This document shows positions 27,702-42,453 of a stretch of 64,000 nucleotides of DNA, one piece after another. The translations under genes and the position numbers were made by a program. Every line of letters begins with the position of its first letter. Position 1 is the stretch's first letter. The stretch covers positions 558,001 through 622,000 of the forward strand of contig NW_026089419.1 in the NCBI RefSeq assembly GCF_933775445.1. The letters run 5' to 3'. The notes below the pieces were generated by a model, which was given only the letters and a program-made list of their open reading frames with translations, ran no database searches and was not told the origin of the DNA. The stretch comes from Argentina anserina (Eukaryota; Streptophyta; Magnoliopsida; Rosales; Rosaceae).

Positions 27702-30497
27702 CAGTTTGAAAGAAACACACTCCCACACTTGCAAAACTCTCAAATACAATAGAAACTCGCATCAGAAGCGTTACAGAAAGATACTCAAACGAGAAATGAA
27801 AAGATACACAATTGGAATAGTAAAGATACGCAAACGATGTAAAGATACACAATTGGAATAGTAAAGATACGCAAACGATGTAAAGATACTCAGTTTGAAA
27901 GAAACACACTCCCACACTTGCAAAACTCTCAAATACAATAGAAACTCGCATCAGAAGCCTTACAGAAAGATAGTCAAACGAGAAATGAAAAGATACACAA
28001 TTGGAATAGTAAAGATACGCAAACGATGTAAAGATACACAATTGGAATAGTAAAGATACGCAAACGATGTAAAGATACACAATAGGAATAGTAAAGATAC
28101 GCAAACGATGTAAAGATACTCAGTTTGAAAGAAACACACTCCCACACTTGCAAAACTCTCAATTACAATGGAAACTCGCATCAGAAGCGTTACAGAAAGA
28201 TACTCAAACGAGAAATGAAAAGATACACAATTGGAATAGTAAAGATACGCAAACGATGTAAAGATACACAATTGGAATAGTAAAGATACGCAAACGATGT
28301 AAAGATACTCAGTTTGAAAGAAACACACTCCCACACTTGCAAAACTCTCAAATACAATAGAAACTCGCATCAGAAGCCTTACAGAAAGATACTCAAACGA
28401 GAAATGAAAAGATACACAATTGGAATAGTAAAGATACGCAAACGATGTAAAGATACACAATTGGAATAGTAAAGATACGCAAACGATGTAAAGATACTCA
28501 GTTTGAAAGAAACACACTCCCACACTTGCAAAACTCTCAAATACAATAGAAACTCACATCAGAAGCCTTAGAGAAAGATACTCAAACGAGAAATGAAAAG
28601 ATACACAATTGGAATAGTAAAAATACGCAAACGATGTAAAGATACGCAAATGATGTAAAGATACTCAGTTTGAAAGAAACACACTCCCACACTTGCAAAA
28701 CTCTCAAATACAATAGAAACTCGCATCAGAAGCCTTACAGAAATATATTCAAACGAGAAATGAAAAGATACACAATTGGAATAGTAAAGATACGCAAACG
28801 ATGTAAAGATACACAATTGGAATAGTAAAGATACGCAAACGATGTAAAGATACTCAGTTTGAAAGAAACACACTCCCACACTTGCAAAACTCTCAAATAC
28901 ATTAGAAACTCGCATCAGAAGCCATACAGAAAGATACTCAAACGAGAAATGAAAAGATACACAATTGGAATAGTAAACATACGCAAACGATGTAAAGATA
29001 CACAATTGGAATAGTAAAGATACGCAAACGATGTAAAGATACTCAGTTTGAAAGAAACACACTCCCACACTTGCAAAACTTTCAAATACAATAGAAACTC
29101 GCATCAGAAGCCTTACAGAAAGATACTCAAACGAGAAATGAAAAGATACACAATTGGAATAGTAAAGATACGCAAACGATGTAAAGATACACAATTGGAA
29201 TAGTAAAGATACGCAAACGATGTAAAGATACTCAGTTTGAAAGAAACACACTCCCACACTTGCAAAACTCTCAAATACAATAGAAACTCACATCAGAAGC
29301 CTTAGAGAAAGATACTCAAACGAGAAATGAAAAGATACACAATTGGAATAGTAAACATACGCAAACGATGTAAAGATACGCAAATGATGTAAAGATACTC
29401 AGTTTGAAAGAAACACACTCCCACACTTGCAAAACTCTCAAATACAATAGAAACTCGCATCAGAAGCCTTACAGAAATATATTCAAACGAGAAATGAAAA
29501 GATACACAATTGGAATAGTAAAGATACGCAAACGATGTAAAGATACACAATTGAAATAGTAAAGATACGCAAACGATGTAAAGATACTCAGTTTGAAAGA
29601 AACACACTCCCACACTTGCAAAACTCTCAAATACATTAGAAACTCGCATCAGAAGCCATACAGAAAGATACTCAAACGAGAAATGAAAAGATACACAATT
29701 GGAATAGTAAAGATACGCAAACGATGTAAAGATACACAATTGGAATAGTAAAGATACGCAAACGATGTAAAGATACTCAGTTTGAAAGAAACACACTCCC
29801 ACACTTGCAAAACTCTCAAATACAATAGAAACTCGCATCAGAAGCCTTACAGAAAGATACTCAAACGAGAAATGAAAAGATACACAATTGGAATAGTAAA
29901 GATACGCAAACGATGTAAAGATACACAATTGGAATAGTAAAGATACGCAAACGATGTAAAGATACACAATTGGAATAGTAAAGATACGCAAACGATGTAA
30001 AGATACTCAGTTTGAAAGAAACACACTCCCACACTTGCAAAACTCTCAATTACAATAGAAACTCGCATCAGAAGCGTTACAAAAAGATACTCAAACGAGA
30101 AATGAAAAGATACACAATTGGAATAGTAAAGATACGCAAACGATGTAAAGATACACAATTGGAATAGTAAAGATACGCAAACGATGTAAAGATACTCAGT
30201 TTGAAAGAAACACACTCCCACACTTGCAAAACTCTCAAATACAATAGAAACTCGCATCAGAAGCCTTACAGAAAGATACTCAAACGAGAAATGAAAAGAT
30301 ACACAATTGGAATAGTAAAGATACGCAAACGATGTAAAGATACTCAGTTTGAAAGAAACACACTCCCACACTTGCAAAACTCTCAAATACAATAGAAACT
30401 CGCATCAGAAGCCTTACAGAAAGATACTCAAACGAGAAATGAAAAGATACACAATTGGAATAGTAAAGATACGCAAACGATGTAAAGATACTCAGTT
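27702..30497 (+). repeat. Return of A-type monomers
   Basis: After a few C monomers with GATAGTCAAACG and CAATAGGAATAG, the A series returns from about 28.5 kb: 167-bp monomers with CCTTAGAG, TATATTC, CATTAG, TTGAAATAG, a 230-bp monomer at 29778-30007 and CGTTACAAAAAG. The 29.3-30.4 kb part matches 9.6-10.7 kb at an offset of 19699 bp and 14.05-14.8 kb at 15250 bp, so A-type blocks are dispersed among B and C blocks and not confined to the left end. Confidence 0.88.
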
Positions 30498-33063
30498 TGA
30501 AAGAAACACACTCCCACACTTGCAAAACTCTCAAGTTTAATAGAAACTGGCATCACAATCCTTACAGAAAGATACTCAAACGAGAAATGAAAAGATACAC
30601 AATTGGAATAGTAAAGATACGCAAACGATGTAAAGATACACAATTGGAATAGTAAACATACGCAAACGATGTAAAGCTACTCAGTTTAAAAAGAAACACA
30701 CTCCCACACTTGCAAAACTCTCAAATTCAATAGAAACTCGCATCAGAAAGCCTTACAGAAAGATACTCAAACGAGAAATGAAAAGATACCCAATTGGAAT
30801 AGTAAAGATACGCAAACGATGTAAAGATACACAATTGGAAAAGTGAAGATACGCAAACGATGTAAAGATACTCAGTTTGAAAGAAACACACTCCCACACT
30901 TGCAAAACTCTCAAATTCAATAGAAACTCGCATCAGAAGCCTTACAGAAATATACTCAAACGAGAAATGAAAAGATACACAATTGGAATAGTAAAGATAC
31001 GCAAACGATGTAAAGATACTCAGTTTGAAAGAAACACACTCCCACACTTGCAAAACTCTCAAATACAATAGAAACTCGCATCAGAAGCCATACAGAAAGA
31101 TACTCAAACGAGAAATGAAAAGATACACAATTGGAATAGTAAAGATACGCAAACGATGTAAAGATACTCAGTTTGAAAGAAACACACTCCCACACTTGCA
31201 AAACTCTCAAATACAATAGAAACTCGCATCAGAAGCGTTACAGAAAGATACTCAAACGAGAAATGAAAAGATACACAATTGGAATAGTAAAGGTACGCAA
31301 ACGATGTAAAGATACACAATTGGAATAGTAAAGATACGCAAACGATGTAAAGATACTCAGTTTGAAAGAAACACACTCCCACACTTGCAAAACTCTCAAA
31401 TACAATAGAAACTCGCATCAGAAGCCTTACAGAAAGATACTCAAACGAGAAATGAAAAGATACACAATTGGAATAGTAAAGATACGCAAATGATGTAAAG
31501 ATACTCAGTTTGAAAGAAACACCCTCCCACACTTGCAAAACTCTCAAATACAATAGAAACTCGCATCAGAAGCCTTACAGAAATATATTCAAACGAGAAA
31601 TGAAAAGATACACAATTGGAATAGTAAAGATACGCAAACGATGTAAAGATACACAATTGGAATAGTAAAGATACGCAAACGATGTAAAGATACTCAGTTT
31701 GAAAAGAAACACACTCCCACACTTGCAAAACTATCAAATTCAATAGAAACTCGCATCAGAAAGCCTTACAGAAAGATACTCAAACGAGAAATGAAAAGAT
31801 ACACAATTGGAATAGTAAAGATACGCAAATGATGTAAAGATACTCAGTTTGAAAGAAACACCCTCCCACACTTGCAAAACTCTCAAATACAATAGAAACT
31901 CGCATCAGAAGCCTTACAGAAATATATTCAAACGAGAAATGAAAAGATACACAATTGGAATAGTAAAGATACGCAAACGATGTAAAGATACACAATTGGA
32001 ATAGTAAAGATACGCAAACGATGTAAAGATACTCAGTTTGAAAGAAACACACTCCCACACTTGCAAAACTCTCAAATACAATAGAAACTCGCATCAGAAG
32101 CCATACAGAAAGATACTCAAACGAGAAATGAAAAGATACACAATTGGAATAGTAAAGATACGCAAACGATGTAAAGATACTCAGTTTGAAAGAAACACAC
32201 TCCCACACTTGCAAAACTCTCAAATACAATAGAAACTCGCATCAGAAGCGTTACAGAAAGATACTCAAACGAGAAATGAAAAGATACACAATTGGAATAG
32301 TAAAGATACGCAAACGATGTAAAGATACACAATTGGAATAGTAAAGATACGCAAACGATGTAAAGATACTCAGTTTGAAAGAAACACACTCCCACACTTG
32401 CAAAACTCTCAAATACAATAGAAACTCGCATCAGAAGCCATACAGAAAGATACTCAAACGAGAAATGAAAAGATACACAATTGGAATAGTAAACATACGC
32501 AAACGATGTAAAGATACGCAAATGATGTAAAGATACTCAGTTTGAAAGAAACACACTCCCACACTTGCAAAACTCTCAAATACAATAGAAACTCGCATCA
32601 GAAGCCTTACAGAAAGATATTCAAACGAGAAATGAAAAGATACACAATTGGAATAGTAAAGATACGCAAACGATGTAAAGATACACAATTGGAATAGTAA
32701 AGATACGCAAACGATGTAAAGATACTCAGTTTGAAAGAAACACACTCCCACACTTGCAAAACTCTCAATTACAATAGAAACTCGCATCAGAAGCGTTACA
32801 GAAAGATACTCAAACGAGAAATGAAAAGATACACAATTGGAATAGTAAAGATACGCAAACGATGTAAAGATACACAATTGGAATAGTAAAGATACGCAAA
32901 CGATGTAAAGATACTCAGTTTGAAATAAACAAACTCCCACACTTGCAAAACTCTCAAATACAATAGAAACTCGCATCAGAAGCCTTACAGAAAGATACTC
33001 AAACGAGAAATGAAAAGATACACAATTGGAATAGTAAAGATACGCAAACGATGTAAAGATACT
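30498..33063 (+). repeat. Mixed block copied from the B/C side
   Basis: From about 30.35 to 31.7 kb it matches 18.55-19.9 kb at an offset of 11802 bp, including CATCACAATCC, AAAGCTACT, GATACCCAATTGG, GAAAAGTGAAG and AAAGGTACGC. A monomer with GTTTGAAAAGAAAC and CTATCAAATTC follows at about 31.7 kb, then C monomers with CACCCTCCC, and GAAATAAACAAAC at about 32.92 kb. No unique sequence is present. Confidence 0.86.
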
Positions 33064-36000
33064 CAGTTTGAAAGAAACACACTCCCACACTTGCAAAACT
33101 CTCAAATTTAATAGAAACTCGCATCAGAAGCTTTACAGAAAGATACTCAAACGAGAAATGAAAAGATACACAATTGGAATAGTAAACATACGCAAACGAT
33201 GTAAAGATACACAAACGATGTAAAGATACTCAGTTTGAAAGAAACACACTCCCACACTTGCAAAACTCTCAAATACAATAGAAACTCGCATCAGAAGCCT
33301 TACAGAAAGATACTCAAACGAGAAATGAAAAGATACACAATTGGAATAGTAAACATACGCAAACGATGTAAAGATACACAATTGGAATAGTAAAGATACG
33401 CAAACGATGTAAAGATACTCAGTTTGAAAGAAACACACTCCCACACTTGCAAAACTCTCAAATACAATAGAAACTCGCATCAGAAGCCTTACAGAAGGAT
33501 ACTCAAACGAGAAATGAAAAGATACACAATTGGAATAGTAAAGATACGCAAACGATGTAAAGATACACAATTGGAATAGTAAAGATACGCAAACGATGTA
33601 AAGATACTCAGTTTGAAAGAAACACACTCCCACACTTGCAAAACTCTCAAATACAATAGAAACTCGCATCAGAAGCCTTACAGAAGGATACTCAAACGAG
33701 AAATGAAAAGATACACAATTGGAATAGTAAACATACGCAAACGATGTAAAGATACGCAAATGATGTAAAGATACTCAGTTTGAAAGAAACACACTCCCAC
33801 ACTTGCAAAACTCTCAAATACAATAGAAACTCGCATCAGAAGCCTTACAGAAGGATACTCAAACGAGAAATGAAAAGATACACAATTGGAATAGTAAAGA
33901 TACGCAAACGATGTAAAGATACACAATTGGAATAGTAAAGATACGCAAACGATGTAAAGATACTCAGTTTGAAAGAAACACACTCCCACACTTGCAAAAC
34001 TCTCAAATACAATAGAAACTCACATCAGAAGCCTTACAGAAAGATACTCAAACGAGAAATGAAAAGATACACAATTGGAATAGTAAACATACGCAAACGA
34101 TGTAAAGATACGCAAATGATGTAAAGATACTCAGTTTGAAAGAAACACACTCCCACACTTGCAAAACTCTCAAATACAATAGAAACTCTCATCAGAAGCC
34201 TTACAGAAAGATACTCAAACGAGAAATGAAAAGATACACAATTGGAATAGTAAAGATACGCAAACGATGTAAAGATACACAATCGGAATAGTAAAGATAC
34301 GCAAACGATGTAAAGATACTCAGTTTGAAAGAAACACACTCCCACACTTGCAAAACTCTCAAATACAATAGAAACTCTCATCAGAAGCCTTACAGAAAGA
34401 TACTCAAACGAGAAATGAAAAGATACACAATTGGAATAGTAAAGATACGCAAATGATGTAAAGATACACAATTGGAATAGTAAAGATACGCAAACGATGT
34501 AAAGATACTCAGTTTGAAAGAAACACACTCCCACACTTGCAAAACTCTCAAATACAATAGAAACTCTCATCAGAAGCCTTACAGAAAGATACTCAAACGA
34601 GAAATGAAAAGATACACAATTGGAATAGTAAAGATACGCAAACGATGTAAAGATACACAATTGGAATAGTAAAGATACGCAAACGATGTAAAGATACTCA
34701 GTTTGAAAGAAACACACTCCCACACTTGCAAAACTCTCAAATACAATAGAAACTCGCATCAGAAGCCATACAGAAAGATACTCAAACGAGAAATGAAAAG
34801 ATACACAATTGGAATAGTAAAGATACGCAAACGATGTAAAGATACTCAGTTTGATAGAAACACACTCCCACACTTGCAAAACTCTCAAATACAATAGAAA
34901 CTCGCATCAGAAGCCTTAGAGAAAGATACTCAAACGAGAAATGAAAAGATACACAATTGGAATAGTAAAGATACGCAAACGATGTAAAGATACACAATTG
35001 GAATAGTAAAGATACGCAAACGATGTAAAGATACTCAGTTTGAAAGAAACACACTCCCACACTTGCAAAACTCTCAAATACAATAGAAACTCGCATCAGA
35101 AGCCATACAGAAAGATACTCAAACGAGAAATGAAAAGATACACAATTGGAATAGTAAAGATACGCAAACGATGTAAAGATACACAATTGGAATAGTAAAG
35201 ATACGCAAACGATGTAAAGATACTCAGTTTGAAAGAAACACACTCCCACACTTGCCAAACTCTCAAATACAATAGAAACTCGCATCAGAAGCGTTACAGA
35301 AAGATACTCAAACGAGAAATGAAAAGATACACAATTGGAATAGTAAAGATACGCAAACGATGTAAAGATACACAATTGGAATAGTAAAGATACGCAAACG
35401 ATGTAAAGATACTCAGTTTGAAAGAAACACACTCCCACACTTGCAAAACTCTCAAATACAATAGAAACTCGCATCAGAAGCGTTACAGAAAGATACTCAA
35501 ACGAGAAATGAAAAGATACACAATTGGAATAGTAAAGATACGCAAACGATGTAAAGATACACAATTGGAATAGTAAAGATACGCAAACGATGTAAAGATA
35601 CTCAGTTTGAAAGAAACACACTCCCACACTTGCAAAACTCTCAAATACAATAGAAACTCGCATCAGAAGCCTTACAGAAAGATAGTCAAACGAGAAATGA
35701 AAAGATACACAATTGGAATAGTAAAGATACGCAAACGATGTAAAGATACACAATTGGAATAGTAAAGATACGCAAACAATGTAAAGATACACAATTGGAA
35801 TAGTAAAGATACGCAAACGATGTAAAGATACTCAGTTTGAAAGAAACACACTCCCACACTTGCAAAACTCTCAAATACAATAGAAACTCTCATCAGAAGC
35901 CTTACAGAAAGATACTCAAACGAGAAATGAAAAGATACACAATTGGAATAGTAAAGATACGCAAACGATGTAAAGATACACAATTGGAATAGTAAAGATA

Positions 36001-36777
36001 CGCAAACGATGTAAAGATACTCAGTTTGAAAGAAACACACTCCCACACTTGCAAAACTCTCAAATACAATAGAAACTCGCATCAGAAGCCTTATAGAAAG
36101 ATACTCAAACGAGAAATGAAAAGATACACAATTGGAATAGTAAAGATACGCAAACGATGTAAAGATACACAATTGGAATAGTAAAGATACGCAAACGATG
36201 TAAAGATACTCAGTTTGAAAGAAACACACTCCCACACTTGCAAAACTCTCAAATACAATAGACACTCGCATCAGAAGCGTTACAGAAAGATTCCTAAACG
36301 AGAAATGAAAAGATACACAATTGGAATAGTAAAGATACGCAAACGATGTAAAGATACACAATTGGAATAGTAAAGATACGCAAACGATGTAAAGATACTC
36401 AGTTTGAAAGAAACACACTCCCACACTTGCAAAACTCTCAAATACAATAGAAACTCGCATCAGAAGCCAAATAGAAAGATACTCAAACGAGAAATGAAAA
36501 GATACACAATTGGAATAGTAAAGATACGCAAACGATGTAAAGATACACAATTGGAATAGTAAAGATACGCAAACGATGTAAAGATACTCAGTTTGAAAGA
36601 AACACACTCCCACACTTGCAAAACTCTCAAATACAATAGAAACTCGCATCAGAAGCCTTACAGAAAGATACTCAAACGAGAAATGAAAAGATACACAATT
36701 GGAATAGTAAAGATACGCAAACGATGTAAAGATACACAATTGGAATAGTAAAGATACGCAAACGATGTAAAGATACT
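33064..36777 (+). repeat. Block G: nearly regular 189-bp monomers
   Basis: Monomer series from 33064: 167, 189, 189, 167, 189, 167, 189, 189, 189, 148, 189, 189, 189, 189, 230, then five 189-bp monomers (35833-36777). Local markers are CAGAAGGATAC, CTCTCATCAG, CACAATCGG near 34282 and an odd GATTCCTAAACG at about 36288. The regular 189-bp spacing keeps one minus-strand frame open for 431 codons at 35672-36967, the longest in the window; it is a consequence of the spacing and is not called as a gene. Confidence 0.92.
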
Positions 36778-38333
36778 CAGTTTGAAAGAAACACACTCCC
36801 ACACTTGCAAAACTCTCAAATACAATAGAAACTCGCATCAGAAGCCTTACAGAAAGATACTCAAACGAGAAATGAAAAGATACACAATTGGAATAGTAAA
36901 GATACGCAAACGATGTAAAGATACTCAGTTTGAAAGAAACACACTCCCACACTTGCAAAACTCTCAATTACAATAGAAACTCGCATCAGAAGCGTTACAG
37001 AAAGATACTCAAACGAGAAATGAAAAGATACACAATTGGAATAGTAAAGATACGCAAACGATGTAAAGATACACAATTGGAATAGTAAAGATACGCAAAC
37101 GATGTAAAGATACTCAGTTTGAAAGAACCACACTCCCACACTTGCAAAACTCTCAAATACAATAGAAACTCGCATCAGAAGCCTTACAGAAAGATACTCA
37201 AACGAGAAATGAAAAGATACACAATTGGAATAGTAAAGATACGCAAACGATGTAAAGATACTCAGTTTGAAAGAAACACACTCCCACACTTGCAAAACTC
37301 TCAAATTTAATAGAAACTCGCATCAGAAGCTTTACAGAAAGATACTCAAACGAGAAATGAAAAGATACACAATTGGAATAGTAAAGATACGCAAACGATG
37401 TAAAGATACACAAACGATGTAAAGATACTCAGTTTGAAAGAAACACAATCCCACACTTGCAAAACTCTCAAATACAATAGAAACTCGCATCAGAAGCCTT
37501 ACAGAAAGATACTCAAACGAGAAATGAAAAGATACACAATTGGAATAGTAAAGATACGCAAACGATGTAAAGATACACAATTGGAATAGTAAAGATACGC
37601 AAACGATGTAAAGATACTCAGTTTGAAAGAAACACACTCCCACACTTGCAAAACTCTCAAATACAATAGAAACTCGCATCAGAAGCCTTACAGAAAGATA
37701 CTCAAACGAGAAATGAAAAGATACACAATTGGAATAGTAAAGATACGCAAACGATGTAAAGATACTCAGTTTGAAAGAAACACACTCCCACACTTGCAAA
37801 ACTCTCAAATACAATAGAAACTCGCATCAGAAGCCTTACAGAAAGATACTCAAACGAGAAATGAAAAGATACACAATTGGAATAGTAAAGATACGCAAAC
37901 GATGTAAAGATACACAATTGGAATAGTAAAGATACGCAAACGATGTAAAGATACTCAGTTTGAAAGAAACACACTCCCACACTTGCAAAACTCTCAAATA
38001 CAATAGAAACTCGCATCAGAAGCCATATAGAAAGATACTCAAACGAGAAATGAAAAGATACACAATTGGAATAGTAAAGATACGCAAACGATGTAAAGAT
38101 ACACAATTGGAATAGTAAAGATACGCAAACGATGTAAAGATACTCAGTTTGAAAGAAACACACTCCCACACTTGCAAAACTCTCAAATACAATAGAAACT
38201 CGCATCAGAAGCCTTACAGAAAGATACTCAAACGAGAAATGAAAAGATACACAATTGGAATAGTAAAGATACGCAAACGATGTAAAGATACACAATTGGA
38301 ATAGTAAAGATACGCAAACGATGTAAAGATACT
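36778..38333 (+). repeat. HOR-H copy 1: 1556-bp 9-monomer unit
   Basis: Monomer lengths are 148, 189, 148, 167, 189, 148, 189, 189, 189, which sum to 1556. Markers are TCAATTACAATAG with AGCGTTACAG, GAACCACACTCC, AATTTAATAG with AGCTTTACAG, CACAATCCCAC and GCCATATAG. In this copy the monomer before the 19-bp part reads AAAGATACG, where the other copies read AAACATACG. Confidence 0.94.
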
Positions 38334-40730
38334 CAGTTTGAAAGAAACACACTCCCACACTTGCAAAACTCTCAAATACAATAGAAACTCGCATCAGAAG
38401 CCTTACAGAAAGATACTCAAACGAGAAATGAAAAGATACACAATTGGAATAGTAAAGATACGCAAACGATGTAAAGATACTCAGTTTGAAAGAAACACAC
38501 TCCCACACTTGCAAAACTCTCAATTACAATAGAAACTCGCATCAGAAGCGTTACAGAAAGATACTCAAACGAGAAATGAAAAGATACACAATTGGAATAG
38601 TAAAGATACGCAAACGATGTAAAGATACACAATTGGAATAGTAAAGATACGCAAACGATGTAAAGATACTCAGTTTGAAAGAACCACACTCCCACACTTG
38701 CAAAACTCTCAAATACAATAGAAACTCGCATCAGAAGCCTTACAGAAAGATACTCAAACGAGAAATGAAAAGATACACAATTGGAATAGTAAAGATACGC
38801 AAACGATGTAAAGATACTCAGTTTGAAAGAAACACACTCCCACACTTGCAAAACTCTCAAATTTAATAGAAACTCGCATCAGAAGCTTTACAGAAAGATA
38901 CTCAAACGAGAAATGAAAAGATACACAATTGGAATAGTAAACATACGCAAACGATGTAAAGATACACAAACGATGTAAAGATACTCAGTTTGAAAGAAAC
39001 ACAATCCCACACTTGCAAAACTCTCAAATACAATAGAAACTCGCATCAGAAGCCTTACAGAAAGATACTCAAACGAGAAATGAAAAGATACACAATTGGA
39101 ATAGTAAAGATACGCAAACGATGTAAAGATACACAATTGGAATAGTAAAGATACGCAAACGATGTAAAGATACTCAGTTTGAAAGAAACACACTCCCACA
39201 CTTGCAAAACTCTCAAATACAATAGAAACTCGCATCAGAAGCCTTACAGAAAGATACTCAAACGAGAAATGAAAAGATACACAATTGGAATAGTAAAGAT
39301 ACGCAAACGATGTAAAGATACTCAGTTTGAAAGAAACACACTCCCACACTTGCAAAACTCTCAAATACAATAGAAACTCGCATCAGAAGCCTTACAGAAA
39401 GATACTCAAACGAGAAATGAAAAGATACACAATTGGAATAGTAAAGATACGCAAACGATGTAAAGATACACAATTGGAATAGTAAAGATACGCAAACGAT
39501 GTAAAGATACTCAGTTTGAAAGAACCACACTCCCACACTTGCAAAACTCTCAAATACAATAGAAACTCGCATCAGAAGCCTTACAGAAAGATACTCAAAC
39601 GAGAAATGAAAAGATACACAATTGGAATAGTAAAGATACGCAAACGATGTAAAGATACTCAGTTTGAAAGAAACACACTCCCACACTTGCAAAACTCTCA
39701 AATTTAATAGAAACTCGCATCAGAAGCTTTACAGAAAGATACTCAAACGAGAAATGAAAAGATACACAATTGGAATAGTAAACATACGCAAACGATGTAA
39801 AGATACACAAACGATGTAAAGATACTCAGTTTGAAAGAAACACAATCCCACACTTGCAAAACTCTCAAATACAATAGAAACTCGCATCAGAAGCCTTACA
39901 GAAAGATACTCAAACGAGAAATGAAAAGATACACAATTGGAATAGTAAAGATACGCAAACGATGTAAAGATACACAATTGGAATAGTAAAGATACGCAAA
40001 CGATGTAAAGATACTCAGTTTGAAAGAAACACACTCCCACACTTGCAAAACTCTCAAATACAATAGAAACTCGCATCAGAAGCCTTACAGATAGATACTC
40101 AAACGAGAAATGAAAAGATACACAATTGGAATAGTAAAGATACGCAAACGATGTAAAGATACTCAGTTTGAAAGAAACACACTCCCACACTTGCAAAACT
40201 CTCAAATACAATAGAAACTCGCATCAGAAGCCTTACAGAAAGATACTCAAACGAGAAATGAAAAGATACACAATTGGAATAGTAAAGATACGCAAACGAT
40301 GTAAAGATACACAATTGGAATAGTAAAGATACGCAAACGATGTAAAGATACTCAGTTTGAAAGAAACACACTCCCACACTTGCAAAACTCTCAAATACAA
40401 TAGAAACTCGCATCAGAAGCCATATAGAAAGATACTCAAACGAGAAATGAAAAGATACACAATTGGAATAGTAAAGATACGCAAACGATGTAAAGATACA
40501 CAATTGGAATAGTAAAGATACGCAAACGATGTAAAGATACTCAGTTTGAAAGAAACACACTCCCACACTTGCAAAACTCTCAAATACAATAGAAACTCGC
40601 ATCAGAAGCCTTACAGAAAGATACTCAAACGAGAAATGAAAAGATACACAATTGGAATAGTAAAGATACGCAAACGATGTAAAGATACACAATTGGAATA
40701 GTAAAGATACGCAAACGATGTAAAGATACT
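38334..40730 (+). repeat. HOR-H copy 2: 2397-bp unit with an 841-bp internal duplication
   Basis: The length equals 1556 + 841. Five monomers (148+167+189+148+189 = 841) are present twice, at starts 38671 and 39512. The second copy has CAGATAGATAC at about 40087, which is later inherited by the next HOR. Confidence 0.92.
38819..38985 (+). repeat. 167-bp monomer with internally deleted module (type 19b)
   Basis: The total is again 167 bp, but the last 19 bp read GATACACAAACGATGTAAA. This is what remains when 22 bp are removed from a 41-bp module between the two similar GATAC halves, so it differs in origin or later history from type 19a. It carries linked AATTTAATAG and AGCTTTACAG variants and marks one position of the 1556-bp HOR. 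Copies also lie at 33064-33230 and, with the ordinary AAAGATACG form, at 37263-37429. Confidence 0.9.
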
Positions 40731-42453
40731 CAGTTTGAAAGAAACACACTCCCACACTTGCAAAACTCTCAAATACAATAGAAACTCGCATCAGAAGCCT
40801 TACAGAAAGATACTCAAACGAGAAATGAAAAGATACACAATTGGAATAGTAAAGATACGCAAACGATGTAAAGATACTCAGTTTGAAAGAAACACACTCC
40901 CACACTTGCAAAACTCTCAATTACAATAGAAACTCGCATCAGAAGCGTTACAGAAAGATACTCAAACGAGAAATGAAAAGATACACAATTGGAATAGTAA
41001 AGATACGCAAACGATGTAAAGATACACAATTGGAATAGTAAAGATACGCAAACGATGTAAAGATACTCAGTTTGAAAGAACCACACTCCCACACTTGCAA
41101 AACTCTCAAATACAATAGAAACTCGCATCAGAAGCCTTACAGAAAGATACTCAAACGAGAAATGAAAAGATACACAATTGGAATAGTAAAGATACGCAAA
41201 CGATGTAAAGATACTCAGTTTGAAAGAAACACACTCCCACACTTGCAAAACTCTCAAATTTAATAGAAACTCGCATCAGAAGCTTTACAGAAAGATACTC
41301 AAACGAGAAATGAAAAGATACACAATTGGAATAGTAAACATACGCAAACGATGTAAAGATACACAAACGATGTAAAGATACTCAGTTTGAAAGAAACACA
41401 CTCCCACACTTGCAAAACTCTCAAATTTAATAGAAACTCGCATCAGAAGCTTTACAGAAAGATACTCAAACGAGAAATGAAAAGATACACAATTGGAATA
41501 GTAAACATACGCAAACGATGTAAAGATACACAAACGATGTAAAGATACTCAGTTTGAAAGAAACACAATCCCACACTTGCAAAACTCTCAAATACAATAG
41601 AAACTCGCATCAGAAGCCTTACAGAAAGATACTCAAACGAGAAATGAAAAGATACACAATTGGAATAGTAAAGATACGCAAACGATGTAAAGATACACAA
41701 TTGGAATAGTAAAGATACGCAAACGATGTAAAGATACTCAGTTTGAAAGAAACACACTCCCACACTTGCAAAACTCTCAAATACAATAGAAACTCGCATC
41801 AGAAGCCTTACAGATAGATACTCAAACGAGAAATGAAAAGATACACAATTGGAATAGTAAAGATACGCAAACGATGTAAAGATACTCAGTTTGAAAGAAA
41901 CACACTCCCACACTTGCAAAACTCTCAAATACAATAGAAACTCGCATCAGAAGCCTTACAGAAAGATACTCAAACGAGAAATGAAAAGATACACAATTGG
42001 AATAGTAAAGATACGCAAACGATGTAAAGATACACAATTGGAATAGTAAAGATACGCAAACGATGTAAAGATACTCAGTTTGAAAGAAACACACTCCCAC
42101 ACTTGCAAAACTCTCAAATACAATAGAAACTCGCATCAGAAGCCATATAGAAAGATACTCAAACGAGAAATGAAAAGATACACAATTGGAATAGTAAAGA
42201 TACGCAAACGATGTAAAGATACACAATTGGAATAGTAAAGATACGCAAACGATGTAAAGATACTCAGTTTGAAAGAAACACACTCCCACACTTGCAAAAC
42301 TCTCAAATACAATAGAAACTCGCATCAGAAGCCTTACAGAAAGATACTCAAACGAGAAATGAAAAGATACACAATTGGAATAGTAAAGATACGCAAACGA
42401 TGTAAAGATACACAATTGGAATAGTAAAGATACGCAAACGATGTAAAGATACT
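40731..42453 (+). repeat. HOR-H copy 3: 1723-bp unit with one duplicated 167-bp monomer
   Basis: The length equals 1556 + 167. The AATTTAATAG/AGCTTTACAG 167-bp monomer occurs twice in a row (about 41216-41549), the simplest visible case of a one-monomer tandem gain. CAGATAGATAC is present at about 41812. Confidence 0.92.

Noticed and set aside
36280..36300. GATTCCTAAACG as a foreign insertion
   Set aside because: It aligns with GATACTCAAACG by substitutions only and keeps the 189-bp monomer length, so it is a local variant.
35672..36967. Long minus-strand ORFs (up to 431 codons) and many short plus-strand ORFs of about 64 codons as genes
   Set aside because: They are repeats of one monomer translation, they begin and end where monomer length shifts the frame, the plus-strand ones use TTG as start, and no regulatory or splice context distinguishes them.
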